A stretch of DNA of 64,000 bases from Silurus meridionalis (Eukaryota > Chordata > Actinopteri > Siluriformes > Siluridae). Location of the stretch: positions 13,332,132-13,396,131 of the forward strand of contig NC_060885.1 of the NCBI RefSeq assembly GCF_014805685.1, given 5' to 3'. The notes under the pieces are model-generated. The model did no database searches and was not told the origin of the DNA. It saw only the letters and a program-made list of their open reading frames with translations. A program made the translations under genes and the position numbers. Shown in pieces: positions 1 through 49,416 of the stretch (its first letter is position 1; every line of letters starts with the position of its first letter).

Positions 1-815
1 TCATTCTTTGATGTGAGCAGTCTTTTTCATTACATATTTGTGGGTTCTCAGGAACACTGAGATGCAGTTTTATGAACTTATATTGAAATTACATGTTCTA
101 TTTTTTTTTCCAAAATGAATGCAGAAATGAAGTAAATGCCAGATTTGGCATTGACTCACATTACAAATAGCACAGAGCAGCCTACAAACATGGCCACCAG
201 AGACTACAACTCTATCATGTACACTTTCACTTCCATGCTGATTGCTCACACCTGGACTTCATTACAGTAATCACAGCCACGAAAAAGTCATTCTGCATTC
301 ATTAAAAATATAAAAGCACTCATTCTACCATTACAGCATGAATTACACGCTCAGTGTCTTGTACATGTGATATCAAGCCTGTATCACTTGCTTAGATAGA
401 ATTCATGCTTACAATCATGATTTTCGGTTCTTTGGCTAATTGTTCTTCTTTGCTTAGTAAACTCTGTTAACACTTAAATTCTACTTATATATTTTTTCAC
501 ATTGCTCCTCTATTGAATTTTTTTGTGTCCTATAATTAAAACTCTTGAAACGCTCCACCACCTGATAGAAAGACACAAATAATTTCAAATATATATCCAG
601 TATTAATATAATTTATAGCCAGTATACATTTAATATGTATGCTTTTATTTTCACCGTTTCTCTGCAATGTCCATAAATCATTCATATGTAAATAAAACAT
701 TCTGATGCCAAAAGGTGAGTGTGAGCCAGAGATAGGATGAGAGTAAGAAGAAAAGTGAGAGGAAGATGGAGTAAAGGTGTCAAATTAAATGGTGGAATGC
801 ATCACCTGTTAGAAC
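1..815. other. Non-coding flank/intron upstream of stk32c kinase exons
   Basis: AT-rich sequence with no convincing exon or named repeat. By its position it is probably part of the long first intron of stk32c, because the next coding exon on this strand opens in mid kinase domain. It ends with the left copy of a LINE target-site duplication. Confidence 0.4.
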
Positions 816-1770
816 TTTTTTCTTCTTCTTCTTTTGGCTTCTCCCATTAGGGGTCGCCACAGCGAATCATCCGTCTCCATACCCCCTGTCCTCTACATCT
901 GCCTTATTCAAACCAACTACCTGCATGTCTTCTTTCACCACATTCATAAACCTCCTCCTTTGACTTCCTCTTTTCTTCCTCCTGGTGTCCTACATGCTCA
1001 ACCTGCTCTCTACTCTCAGCACAAATCATAATATCATCAGTGAACATCATAGTCCACGGAGACTCCTATCTGACTTCGTCTGTCAACCAGTCCATCACCA
1101 CTGCAAACAGGAAAGGACTCATAGCCGATCCTTGATGCAGTCCAACCTCCACCTTCAACCAGTCTGTTGTTCCTACTGCACACTTCACTGCTGTCACACT
1201 GTCTTCATACATGTCATGCACCACCCTCACATACTTCTCTTACACACCTGACTTCCTCAAACAATCCCACAACTCCTCTCTTGGCATGCTGTTGTACGCT
1301 TTCTCTAAATTCACAAAGACACAATGCAACTCCTTCGGACCTTCTCTATACTTTTCTATTAACATCCTCAAAGCAAATATGCTGTCCATAGTGCTCTCAG
1401 ATGGTCACCTTTTCTCTCAGCCTGGCTTCCATTACTCTTTCCCATAACTTCATGGTGTGACTGATCAACTTCATTCCCCTGTAGTTACTGCCGGTCTGCA
1501 CATCTCCCTTATGCTTAAAAATCTTTTCCTCATTCAACAGCTGCTTACAATACTGCTTCCATATTCTTAACACACTCTCTTCACTAGTCAACACATTTCC
1601 ATCTCTATCCTTTATTGTGCTAATTTGCAGCACATCCTTCCCAGCTCGGTCCCTCTGCCTGGCCAATCGGTATGGATCCTTTTCTCCTTTCTTAGTGTCC
1701 AACTTCTTCTAATTTTCACTGGGACCCAATGCAGTGAGTGAGTAAGTGGTTCTGTTTATTCCTCCTCCAG
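816..1770 (-). mobile_element. Truncated RTE-like LINE, copy A, flanked by TSD
   Basis: The plus strand opens with TTCTTCTTCTTTTGGCTTC followed by GGGGTCGCCACAG, the 3' end of a fish non-LTR retrotransposon in minus orientation. Minus-strand reading at 1702-1397 gives the region just before the reverse-transcriptase core (DPYRLARQRDRAGKDVLQ, then EESVLRIWKQYCKQLLNEE), ended by stops. Compared with copy B, about 480 bases including most of the RT palm and thumb are missing near 985. The copy is bordered by a 17-base direct repeat, GCATCACCTGTTAGAAC at 799-815 and GCATCACCTTTTAGAAC at 1771-1787, one mismatch, which fits a target-site duplication. The RTE clade call rests on FADD-type RT motifs in the sister copy. 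The copy is dead. Confidence 0.8.
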
Positions 1771-1787
1771 GCATCACCTTTTAGAAC

Positions 1788-3517
1788 AGATAACTAATAT
1801 GTTTCTTGTTTGGTCATCTCTTTCTCAGAGAGATTTGACGTGTCTGGATGGATTCTGCTGATTCTCTTACTTATGCCTTCATTTGTATTTTTCATAAATA
1901 GAAGCACTTATGGCTTATTTGCAGGCCCTTTGTGACGTGCTATGAACCATCTGCATACTAACAGTTTTTTTATATATGTATGTATGATTTCTCTTGCATT
2001 TGTCTTGCATTTTGGCCCTTCTTTGGATTCCTGTCCATGTTTAATAATACATTCATTAGGTGTTTTCTAATGCTGGATCACGTATGCATGGCAGCATTCA
2101 GCGTAGGGACAATATGGTGTCTTATGCATTCAAAAAATATCTAAAAATGAAAAAGCTCAAAATGAAAGGGAATAAGACTGCTATTGAAATATTTTAAGAT
2201 GTTTACTTCCTTTATCTGAAGCAGGTTCATGGATGCTGACTACAACCCTATCATTTAGCATGCAGGAGAGTATTTTCCATGGCCAGGATGATGGTGTGAT
2301 GCATCATTCAGCCAAAGCTGTCAGCTCTGCTGTATTTTTTTGGGAGGAAGATAAGCAGGCTTTGCACCTGGTGGCCTCAGATTACAGTTGTTGTCCATAT
2401 GTCTATCACATACATCTGTACAAAATGGCATTCTTGTGTTTGGAGTTCATGTGAAGTCTGTTGACTGGCTGGTACTCATTGGCTCTGTTTGCAAAAAAGC
2501 CATCATTAGCCTTCCTGTGGTGTGTGAACTGGCAAACTCCTTTGTATCCAATCAGTCGGCTCTTGATTGTTTTATCTAATCTGTATTTGGGGCTGAAAAG
2601 CAGGTGTTCATAATGATTGTTTACCAGTGGAATAAATTTAGCATGCACCCTAGGTTTTTGCACAATGATTTTTCTATTTGTGATCGTTATCTCAAGTAGT
2701 GGCTCACTGTGCATCCATCTGCCTGAGAGAGGAACAGACCCAAACAACAGAATATGTACTGCTAAAAAATAGATTATTTTCACATTACTGCTAGCACTAT
2801 GATTGATCTCAAGTAAACATGAATGTTGTCAATCCTGCATTCAGTCCTTAGTATAGTGACATTACATTTTAAGAACGATTATATATTAATGTTGATGCCA
2901 CTAGTGCACCAAAAAAACATTTGGAAACTTGTGGCAAATGCACAGGTTACCTGGAAATGTCCTAGAATTTGTGAGCAATACACAGCCTCTCATTATCCAG
3001 CTCCAGAGTTCAGAGTAAATTCAATAATGTTAGGCATCGTTCTCTAGACATCATTTTTATCCTCCAATTTTGTTTGTAAATGGATGATGAGATCACTTTG
3101 AACAGAACCAGCTACCTGTTTAATGTCCAAAGCAGTGTTGCAGCTAATAGGGAAGGTGTTTATCTGTGTTAGAGGAGATGAGAATGCCATCCTGAGGCAT
3201 TGTTTTTGTCAGAGTTGTCTGGGGTGAATTGCCTCAGAGATTGCTAGATCACCACTGGGCCAGGCAGGGGCTCAAATGGTGAATCATATTAATCCATTTT
3301 ACAGCCTTCCACTTGCTGTGACTGCTTGGTAGATTAATGTAGCTTTAGCATCACTGCATGATAGATTAATATACTGAATCATTTATCCCCAAACCTCCTG
3401 CTGAAGGAGAACTTTCCCAGAAAGCCTACACTGCTACATCTGATTCAACTAATTACTTCAAGTGACAAAGAATAACTGGAATACATGTTTAAGCTATTAA
3501 CCTCAAATGTGGATATG

Positions 3518-3520
<3 letters not shown>
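1788..3520. other. Intronic/intergenic sequence, possible conserved element 3170-3420
   Basis: No exon is recognised. The part at about 3170-3420 is less AT-rich and carries two AGATTAAT boxes plus further TAAT cores, and reads more like a conserved non-coding element than repeat DNA. The open frames at 2233-2454 and 2406-2783 overlap on opposite strands and look like chance. Confidence 0.3.

Positions 3521-3589
<69 letters not shown>
3521..3589. repeat. (TA)n microsatellite, left of Tc1 copy 1
   Basis: About 34 uninterrupted TA units directly abut the terminal inverted repeat of the Tc1 element. TA is the target of Tc1/mariner transposases, so the element probably landed in this tract and split it (second half at 5205-5274). 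Confidence 0.95.
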
Positions 3590-3592
<3 letters not shown>

Positions 3593-5200
3593 TGAGGAAA
3601 ATAAGTATTTGAACACCCTGCTATTTTGCAAGTTCTCCCACTTAGAAATCATGGAGGGGTCTGAAATTGTCATCGTAGGTGCATGTCCACTGTGATAGAC
3701 ATAATCTAAAAAAAAAATCCAGAAATCAGAATGTATGTGATTGTGCACAATGTACACTATTTATTTGTATAATACAGCTGCAAATAAGTATTTGAACACC
3801 TGAGAAAGTCAATGTTAATATTTGGTACAGTAGCCTATGTTTGCAATTACAGAGGTTAAACGTTTCCTGTAGTTTTTCACCAGGTTTGCACACACTGCAG
3901 GAGGGATTTTGGCCCACTCCTCCACACAGATCTTCTCTAGATCAGTCAGGTTTCTGGCCTGTCGCTGAGAAACACGGAGTTTAAACTCCCTCTAAAGATT
4001 CGCTAATGGGTTTAGGTCTGGAGACTGGCTAGGCCATGCCAGAACCTTGATATGCTTCTTACAGAGCCACTCCTTGGTTATGCTGGCTGTGTGCTTCGGG
4101 TCATTGTCATGTTGGAAGACAAAGCCTCGACCCATCTTCAATGCTCTAACTGAGGGAAGGAGGTTGTTCCCCAAAATCTCGCAATACATGGCCCCGGTCA
4201 TCCTCTCCTTAATACAGTGCAGTCGCCCTGTCCCATGTGCAGAAAAACACCCTCAAAGCATGATGCTACCACCCCCATGCTTCACAGTAGGGATGGTGTT
4301 CTTGGGATGGTACTCATCATTCTTCTTCCTCCAAACACGTTTAGTGAAATTATGACCCAAAAGTTCTATTTTGGTCTCATCTGACCACATGACTTTCTCC
4401 CATGACTCCTCTGGATCATCCAAATGGTCATTGGCAAACTTAAAACGTGCCTGGAAATGTGCTCGTTTAAGCAGGGGAACCTTCTGTGCCATGCATAATT
4501 TCAAACCATGACGTCTTAGTGTATTACCAACAGTAACCTTGGAAACGGTGGTCCCAGCTCTTTTCAGGTCATTGACCAGCTCCTCCCGTGTAGTTCTGGG
4601 CTGATTTCTCACCTTCCTTTAGGATCATTGAGACCCTACGAGGTGAGATCTTGCATGGAGCCCCAGTCCGAGGCAGATTGACAGTCATGTTTAGCTTCTT
4701 CCATTTTCTAATGATTGCTCCAACAGTGGACCTTTTTTCACCAAGCTGCTTGGCAATTTCCCCGTAGACCTTTACAGCCTTGTGGAGGTGTACAATTTAG
4801 TCTCTAGTGTCTTTGGACAGCTCTTTGGTCTTGGCCATGTTAGTAGTTTCTTACTGATTGTATGGGGTGGACAGGTGTCTTTATGCAGCTAACAACCTCA
4901 AACAGGTGCATCTAATTTAGGATAATAAATGTAGTGGAGGTGGACATTTTAAAGGCAGACTAACAGGTCTTTGAGGGTCAGAATTCTAGCTGATAGACAG
5001 GTGTTCAAATACTTATTTGCAGCTGTATCATACAAATAAATAGTTTAAAAGTCATATATTGTGATTTCTGGATTTTTTTTTGTAGATTATGTCTCTCACA
5101 GTGGACATGCACCCACGATGACAATTTCAGACTCCTCCATGATTTCTAAGTGGGAGAACTTGCAAAATAGCAGGGTGTTCAAATACTTATTTTCCTCACT

Positions 5201-5201
<1 letters not shown>
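3590..5201 (-). mobile_element. Tc1/mariner element, about 1.61 kb, inactive
   Basis: The ends are CAGTGAGGAAAATAAGTATT at 3590 and its complement ending CCTCACTG at 5201. The inverted repeats are about 217 bp long (3590-3806 and 4985-5201), and each carries a second internal copy of the AAATAAGTATTTGAACACC motif. This is the IR/DR arrangement of Sleeping Beauty/Passport-type fish elements. The interior encodes a DD34E transposase on the minus strand, now broken. Total length matches the family's usual 1.6 kb. TA duplication is masked by the surrounding TA microsatellite. Confidence 0.95.
3815..4838 (-). pseudogene. Tc1 transposase pseudogene
   Basis: The start codon is at 4838-4836 (MAKTKELSKDTRD), followed at once by TAA where lysine is expected. 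A paired-like HTH follows, then a frameshift near 4612 where the frame moves from MILKEGE to [15 protein letters not shown]. The first catalytic Asp is seen in WSDETKIELLG (about 4390) and the second in [10 protein letters not shown] (about 4105). TGG has become TGA near 4253. At the third catalytic site PIENLW is changed to PLANL plus stop: the Glu codon reads GCG (4003-4001) and the Trp codon TAG (3994-3992). The C-terminal part, [20 protein letters not shown], can still be followed to a TAA at 3817-3815. At least three stops, one frameshift and loss of the catalytic Glu make it certainly inactive. Confidence 0.92.

Positions 5202-5204
<3 letters not shown>

Positions 5205-5274
<70 letters not shown>
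5205..5274. repeat. (TA)n microsatellite, right of Tc1 copy 1
   Basis: About 35 TA units follow the right end of the Tc1 element. The junction reads CACTGTTTATATA, so two extra T bases separate the CACTG end from the TA run. Confidence 0.95.
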
Positions 5275-5277
<3 letters not shown>

Positions 5278-8200
5278 AAACATTAAATTGCTTGTTTTTG
5301 CATTACATTATTATACAGTATTATTTATTATTATTATTATTAACATTTGTGCTTATCGAAATTTTAAAGTTTTACATTTTAAAAATGCCATCTTGGTTAA
5401 ATAATAAATTGAAAATAAATTGAACTTTAATTTAACAGACCCCATTTGCGTAATAAAGATGTGTGCCAAAAAAAAAAAGTTATAGGATAGTGGTGATCTT
5501 TTTTTAAAGCTATTTCTTTAAACCAATTTTAAGAAGATTGTAGACATTGCTAGCAGTGTAAAAACTGAATAATTTTTGTTTAACTGGCTCCTTTTTCTGT
5601 GCAGCTCCTTTCATCCATGCCCTGAGTGTAGTGAGTCCTGATGAGACCCAAACCTCTGTAATCACAAAGCACTGCAGATCTAAGACCTGTTTCAATGCTT
5701 GTAAAGAAAGGAACCGCTGACTCCAGGCCAGCTCCTAGATGTGTTCAAGGCTACAGTGTGAGTCTCTGAGTGGATCTCTGAGCTCTGCAGCATAGAGGAA
5801 AGTGGGTCTCATCAGGAGTGCAGTACTGAACATCTGATTGCTCTCCCTCCTGCTGGACTGCAGACTTCCTGTGTGCCAGGTCCTAAATGCCTGGAAATAT
5901 GAAATGCAATAATCTGAGGTTAATTAACTCTGGATTCTGCTGTGTAACCCTCTGTAGGAGGACAGCAATAGGTTGTAGGAGAGGAGATGGGTGGACAGTG
6001 AAATTGAAGAAAAGGCATACAGAGAATTGCAAGATAAGCGGGGAATTCAGGTTTAAAAAAAGAGAATAGAGAATGCAAAAAAAAGTGATGTGAAGGCTGT
6101 AATAAAATTTGTATTCAACCAGACAAAGTACTTTATTGCCAAACATGACAAACGCTCATACAAAAACATCCAAGAATAAGAATGTTTGAAAGACATGGTC
6201 TTGGTCCACTTACTTGCAATCTCAACTTGACTTGCAGACTTGCAGTCTGATGGAAGTGAGAGAATAATAATTCAGCACTGATCCATCTGAAGGTGAAAAA
6301 AATGGGTTTTGGTGGTAGGACCATATATGAATCTCCACTTCCCTCTTTGCTTTTGTGTCAAAAAATGCACTTTATGTTTTTAGGAGCTCTCCTGGCACAT
6401 TCCCACAATAACTACCGCCTTCTTTTTGCAGATGTAAGAAGTAAACAGCAGAATACGTCAAATGCTGAAAAAACTAAATGGGAAAAAAGAAGCTGCATGA
6501 ACATGGAGTTGTCAGTGTGCTCAAAATAGAATCAGTGCATGTCTTTTTAGAACAGTCTGGTTTTGAGACAGTAGTGAGTATTCATAACATCAGTGTTTCC
6601 AGAGCAGTCTTGCTCTGGCCTACCTTCAAACCGATGTCATGGGAAACGTTGTGTTTTTAATGGTGCCGTATTGCAATGTATTGCATGATATACCGTTAAA
6701 ATATTAAAATGCTATTGTGCTAGAGTACTCAGCTAATTTTAGAATGCTTTTTAAAATGTAGGCATGGCAACGCTGTCAAACTGAACATACATTATATAAA
6801 AAGAAAACAATAGTCTTGGCAGTGAATGTAGCAGCGAGACAAAAATAATCGAATTTTTCTTCAAATGTGTTTGTGCTGTTTCTACAACCTCAAGCGAAAT
6901 AAACAGTAGACATAGCCATATAATGATACAACCAGCCGTGTGATATTTAGACCCTTCGTAAATGGCAGAAGTATCAGAACAAATGTCACAGTGGAACAGA
7001 AACCAACACTTCATTTTGTTACTCATGATATCTTTTTTATGTCAGATTGCCATTTCCATTTGACTCAGCAGAAGGACAGTATCGTGCAATGCTGGTCCTG
7101 AACACAGTGAAAGATGTGATAAACAAACAAAAAGAATGTCTAGCTTACAACTGGACTAAATAACTTAGCAGAGGGAGAAAGCACATTTGACATTGGCTGT
7201 GCAGGTCTGTTTCTGCCAGATGAGAAAGGGAAAGAGGCAATTAACTAGTTTGATTTTGTGATACTAATAGATTTCCTGCTGTCACTTCGGGTTTAATGCA
7301 GGAAAAAGGCCATCTGGATAACTTTAATGAGGAAACTAAAGCTATCACTACCAAACAGGTCCACATTCTCACTCACTCTCTTGTTCTCTCTTTCCATCTA
7401 ATTTCTACATCTCCTTCTCTTTGTCTTCTTCTTCCCATCACTGTCTCTCTATCTCCTCTTCTCAGCCTCCCTCTCACTTTCCCTATCTCTCTCTTTGTCT
7501 TCCTGTCTCTGTCTCTGTCCCTCTCTGAGGTCACCCCCTCCCCCCTTTGTCTCCCTTAGCCTCATTTCATTTCTCACTCTCCCCAGTCTCTCTCCACCAG
7601 TCTCCCCCTCACTGTTTCTTCCTTTCCGCATCTTTTACTGAATCAGGTCTGACATACAGTTCATATGGGTTTACTCCTCATGGAGTAGCTTCTGTCTTGA
7701 TAGCATTTCCCTTGTATTAAACCAATACTTATGCATTTCTTTGCAGCTTAATCTCTAGCCACTGTCTCTGTAGTTTCTATCTGATTATCACAATGAAGAA
7801 CTTTGAATTCTGAGCAAGATTTAAGTAAACATGTTTTCAGTTATTTTGTTAATACAGGAAATGCTGAAGAAAGAAGTGTCAAAATCCCTATTTTTGGAGA
7901 TCATGCTCTGTATACAGAGATAAAGGTTGAAAAATAACACTATCCCTTTAAATGTACAGCATAAGCATTTGTATTTCTATTAAACATTTGTGTGTTTTTC
8001 TAAAATGTAAATTTTAGATGAATTGCTATGCTGTACTAAACCTGTAAGCAGCCCTTAAAATAATCTTCTAACATCTGCGTGCCTTCCTTCCTCTGTACCT
8101 GTCTTTGTCTCCAGAGTTCACTGCCTGATCGCTAGCCAAGCAGGCACAGAGGAGTGTGAAACATGATAGTGTGGCTCATCTGCTACAGTTGAGAAGCAAG

Positions 8201-9224
8201 CAGCCCTTATTATGTTTTCTTGTGGATTCAACATGCAAGGATTTGATCTTTCACATAGAAACTCTTCTGCTGACACACCACAGGGAATGCTCTATCTGCA
8301 AGATGAGTGCAAGAAAGAGAGAGAGAGTGTTAGACTGATGAGTTTGGCACTAAGGGGAGGGAATGCTCAGCTGTGGCACTTAAAATGACCACAATTCAAT
8401 GTTGGCAAGGAAACAACAATGAAACAAAACATTGAAGCTTTCCTCTGAGGAGGTGCAGGGCTAACTTAGATTATTAAACCTGGTGTATTTAGTGCATTTT
8501 CAGCTGGTAATGAAAGACAAAGCTTATTTTAGATTGCCTCTTATGGTCACTTTATATAACTGCAAAGACAGTGTTGAGATGAGATCACCCAGAATGCTAA
8601 CCAGAAGTTGTTTATTTGGCATTTCCCTATTTTAGCCGGCACCACTGAAGTGCTAGAATATAAATAACTCTGTGGGGGATGAGGTTGCAACATACATGGC
8701 CTCACAATCCAAGTTCATGTATAATCTTTATCCTAACCTCTGTGAACTAATTTAAAGATAGAGGGCAGAACTTGCCTGAGCTCTCAAGAAGATGCCCCCT
8801 CCAAGCAGCAGATATATTAAGCAGAGTATCTGCAGGCTTGGTTAAGCCTTGACATACTTTTTTAAATGTTTTCTTGTGACCCCAAATTCATTCTAGATGC
8901 AGCACAACAGCACTTTTTGTTTTTATCATGAAAACCAAAACCCAAATATACAACTCTGAAAACAAATCATGGGTGACAGGGACAGAACCAGCTGTAAATA
9001 AATCATGACTAAATTAAAACAGGATGTGAGACAGGGACAGTGAATATAGGCCTTGTTCTTTTATTTTCTAGTTCTTGATGTGCATCACTACAGTATAAAC
9101 ACTGTTACATTGTCTATAAGGTGTTGGATACCTTATCATCACAAACAAATGTGCTTGTAGGACATTTCTTTGGCAAATTGTGGACATTTATATGGAGTGA
9201 AAACAACCACCACCCTTCTGAAAA
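5275..9224. other. Non-coding stretch, probable stk32c intron
   Basis: No recognised gene. It contains a pyrimidine-rich block (about 7360-7640) and one exon-like segment at 5605-5700 (acceptor TTTTTCTGTGCAG, donor GTAAAG, open in one frame, no known match). The other open frames are short, mutually overlapping and compositionally biased. Confidence 0.4.
7360..7640. repeat. CT-rich low-complexity tract
   Basis: Almost pure pyrimidine on the plus strand, built of CTCTCT and CCCTCT runs. The Ser/Leu-rich and Arg/Glu-rich open frames on its two strands (7296-7559, 7449-7631) come from this bias and are not genes. Confidence 0.85.
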
Positions 9225-9387
9225 GTCTTTCAGCACTCTAGTTCTTGGGCCTATTAGTTCCAGTGTAGGGCAATTACTAAAGCATACAAGGACTAATATA
9301 CAATTGCAAGAATTTTGGCATTATTTTGTAGAACAACCAGATATGGGTGTGATGGTCAGGTGTCCACATTTGTTTGGCCATATAGTG
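9225..9387. mobile_element. Solo end of TA-target DNA transposon (CACTATA family)
   Basis: It ends GGTGTCCACATTTGTTTGGC then CATATAGTG, the terminal inverted repeat of the common fish family that also forms the MITE at 26664-27144 (start CACTATA, then GTGGACACCTGACCAT). Upstream, TTCTTGGGCCTATTAGTTCC and CATACAAGGA resemble decayed transposase sequence of such elements. The opposite end was not found. Confidence 0.55.
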
Positions 9388-9509
9388 TATAAGAATCAGC
9401 ATGTGTGTATAAACAATGGAATGGGGCCTTCAAATTACAGAAGTATTTATTCAGTCATTAACCGATTTAATCTGGTCAAAGTTGTGATTAATCTGGAGCA
9501 CATCACTGG

Positions 9510-9702
9510 ATTGGACACCGGTCAGTCACGAGACACAACATACCATTCACACAAATTAGTAGCCTGGGGCAATATAGCGTAGCCAATCCACCTCCCAACA
9601 TGTTTTTTAGATTTAGAGATGAGACCAGAGAAAACTCCCACAATGTCAGTAATGTGAGATCAAACCAGTAACCCTGGAGCTGCGTAGTAGTAACACTACC
9701 TG
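9510..9702. repeat. Degraded interspersed repeat
   Basis: It contains GGCAATATAGCGTAGCCAATCCACC, CCAACATGTTTTT and AGTAACCCTGGAGCTGCG in order, the landmarks of a very common teleost repeat (recalled from general familiarity, family name uncertain). About 25 percent decayed by eye. Confidence 0.45.
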
Positions 9703-46342
<36,640 letters not shown>

Positions 46343-48283
46343 ATCTACAGGCACAGCACCTCCTGCTGGTCTCTTAGGTGTCACTGCGCTCACCATGCCT
46401 ATAAAGCCCTAACTGCACCTGGCACAAAAAATGTGCACCCCATTAGGGCTCCAAAAACATCTTCTCTTTCTCCATCCCAGTTTCATTCATCTCAGCACGG
46501 TTGGGCTCTGCCCATACGAGCATTACGACATGGCCTCCATTTTCTCTTTCTCTACATGACCTCTAGAGTAAGCTCAATCTTCTATGCAACATTATCTGTA
46601 CAGCATGATGTAAAGTAGACATTTTAGAACTAACAAGCCGCACCAAGAACGCATGAAGACAACACAGAGCAGTAGGACTCTGCCGTAAGAATGTTACCAT
46701 GACAAGGGCGGCCAAATGAGAATGCCGTTTCTGTATTAATTATGAATAGGTAAAAACACTCTGAACTTTAGACTTGCTATGTTTGCTCTTTCAGCTGCTC
46801 CCTCTGAAAGTGGCCTGCTATTTACTAGTCATTAAGCATTCAGTTCATTTCTATAGATCTAATTCCCAGATAGCAAGTGAGTGATGATCCAGTGCCCACC
46901 CACACACATACCTCTTTCATCCAGCACACATTCAAACACAATGACACCGTACAGTATCTCAGGCATGATATAGCGCATTTGGGCCACTTTTGGTCCAAAA
47001 CTGAAACACTGCACAAGCTTTAGATCTAGTTTATTGCAGTGGGTTTTTTCCCATTCAGACAAATGCCAGGAAAACCTTAAAAGTGGCTGTTTACAAACCC
47101 ACTTTTGGATTACAACACACTTCCCATTGTCATATCTGACTCTAATGTGCCTAAACCCAACATTTGGCCTGGAATCATCTGCTATCTGGGATTAATTGCT
47201 TGGCAACTAAATAAAAAAGAGCCAGATTTAAAATTGTCACTCTTACAGAAATGACTTGAGTGACCATGGGACTACAACTGTCATGTTCTTGAATGTCTGG
47301 GGAAAAAAAATGTTCATGGTATGTCAAGTAAATACATTGAAAAAAAATCTAACTTCAGAGACTTCCTTAACCTTATGTCAGAAGTTGTTAAGGTGTTAAT
47401 GTTAATGGCTTGGTTATTTCTGTATCTCTGTCTTGATAAACTTGCTGCTTCTGGCCAGCACTCAGTTCAGTGATTGGCTCTTTGATCTGTGTTTCTCCTT
47501 CTGACTGTTAGTGTTTATCATGTAAGATGTTAGTTCCAGAAAGAGTTGATGTTCAGTGTAGGTCACACACATAGTGTGCGTTCATTGTGTTCAGTTCACT
47601 ACTCTAGTGCTCTTCCATTCCTGCTGCTTAGGACCTACTGATGAGTTTCACTTCACCAGGGGAATAAGCTTTATTGACCTCTATAGGATGCCAGTTTAAG
47701 ATTTTGTTTGTCAATTAAAAATATATAAATACTCTTAAAAATAGCAATTTAGGTGACCCATTGGGGTCTACATTCTGCATTGAAGCACTCCCCCTAGTGG
47801 GCCGGATGAGGCTTTTCTTTAAAGTAGCATTTCATTAAATAGTATATAAATACACCATTGTTTTAAATTAATTCCATCGAGCTGCATTGACATGTTGGGT
47901 AGCATTCTACATACTTATACAACACCGTTTAAAACTTTGTGTTGTATAATAATGTAAAACATAGCTAGGACCAGGACCTTTCCTCCACAGTTTTATGTGG
48001 GTGCAGCATATCCAACTTAAGTATTTACAAAAATACAAATAAAATATCTAATTGAAATAGTTGTAATAGAATAAAAAGATGTATGAAGTTATATCTTCAT
48101 ACAGTGACTTTGATTTCCAAGTGTGCAGGCACAACTTGTAGGCAAAAAAACACACACACAAAAAAAAAAAACGCCAAAGCTTTTGTACCATTTGCATAGC
48201 TATTTCTAACTAAAAATGAGTGCCTGTATGTTTGCATTTGTCTCTTTCTGGTATGCGAGTATGTGTGTGTTTAATTTGCGTAA

Positions 48284-48330
<47 letters not shown>

Positions 48331-49416
48331 ATGTGTGTGTGTATATGTGTGGGAGTGTGAAAGTAGTGCATAGGACCAATGTAATAATTTGTAAAGAAGC
48401 ATTTATTGTGGTAAGTAAAAAACAAAACATGGAATGTTTCTGGAATTAAAAATAAATTCTGTTGTTAGCCTCAAGTGGACATTCACTGTAAGTTATTAAT
48501 TACTATACTGATATCATAGCATACATAAACATTATTTTATTTTTTATTTTTATTTTTTTGCATGAACCCTATTTACAGAAACTAGAATGGGGTGTTTTGG
48601 GAGAAGGCAGCATAGGGTTGTAGCTATGTTGCTTTGTAATGCTTACCACTAAAAGGAAAAAAAAAAAGAACTCTTAAGCTTCAGGATGATGCTGACATCT
48701 TCACCAGTGACATCAGTGCTCTGTATTGCCATCCAATTTTCATACTCTAGGACTACGTTATCAGCTGAAGATGTTCGACTCTATTACAAAGCATCGTCTC
48801 TAAATAATTGTGGATGGCATGATATGTATCAATAGACTCTGTTAAAAAATTTGGCATCTCATAGTTTGTTTTAATGATACTGAAAATAATAATAAAATGT
48901 TTAAGGGAACTGGCTCTGACTGTTCATAAGAAATCAAAGAATCAAATTGACTTAAATATGTGTTTGTCTTTAGTTTTCTTCTGACATGATTAATATTTTC
49001 TTCAGTTAGATACGTTAATGCATTCTCTGTATGTTATAATAATTTCTATTCATAAAGCATCCTCCTCATGTTCAAGGTCACTTCAAAATTCTATTAAAGA
49101 AACAAGAAGGAAAAGCTTGTAAAAGAAGAAGTGAGAGCATTGAAAGAAAGGAAAGTCCTTGGATTCTAGTTTGGTCTTGAAAGAATACTGTAGACTGGAG
49201 TAGCAGAGTCTGGAGGGAAATGGCACTGAATCTACCCAGCCAATCACAGCCAGTCTGGTCTTTGTGGTCCAGAGCAGTACTACATGAGTACCATGCAAAC
49301 TGACTGATCACTGGAGTGTAGGGATAGAAAAGAAAAATCTGTGATTAAAAAAGGTGAGACCCTGTGCTTTAAATGTTGAGTAACAAATAGACTCTAGTCA
49401 AATATAAACATAATTC
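46343..49416. other. 3' flank / 3'UTR of stk32c and gap to plac9-like gene
   Basis: The stk32c stop is followed by unique sequence with candidate plus-strand AATAAA signals at 47210-47215 and 48891-48896; which is used cannot be told. A GT microsatellite lies at 48286-48328. The next gene is on the other strand, so the two share this convergent 3' space. Confidence 0.45.
48286..48328. repeat. (GT)n microsatellite
   Basis: About 21 GT units in the convergent 3' region. Confidence 0.95.

Noticed and set aside
3503..3757. Frames with Ile-Tyr repeats here, at 5061-5423 and at 61979-62302
   Set aside because: They are translations of TA microsatellites. Only the part 62173-62298 of the last one is a real exon.
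9121..9582. 153-codon plus-strand open frame
   Set aside because: It crosses a decayed transposon end and an interspersed repeat; there is no family likeness.
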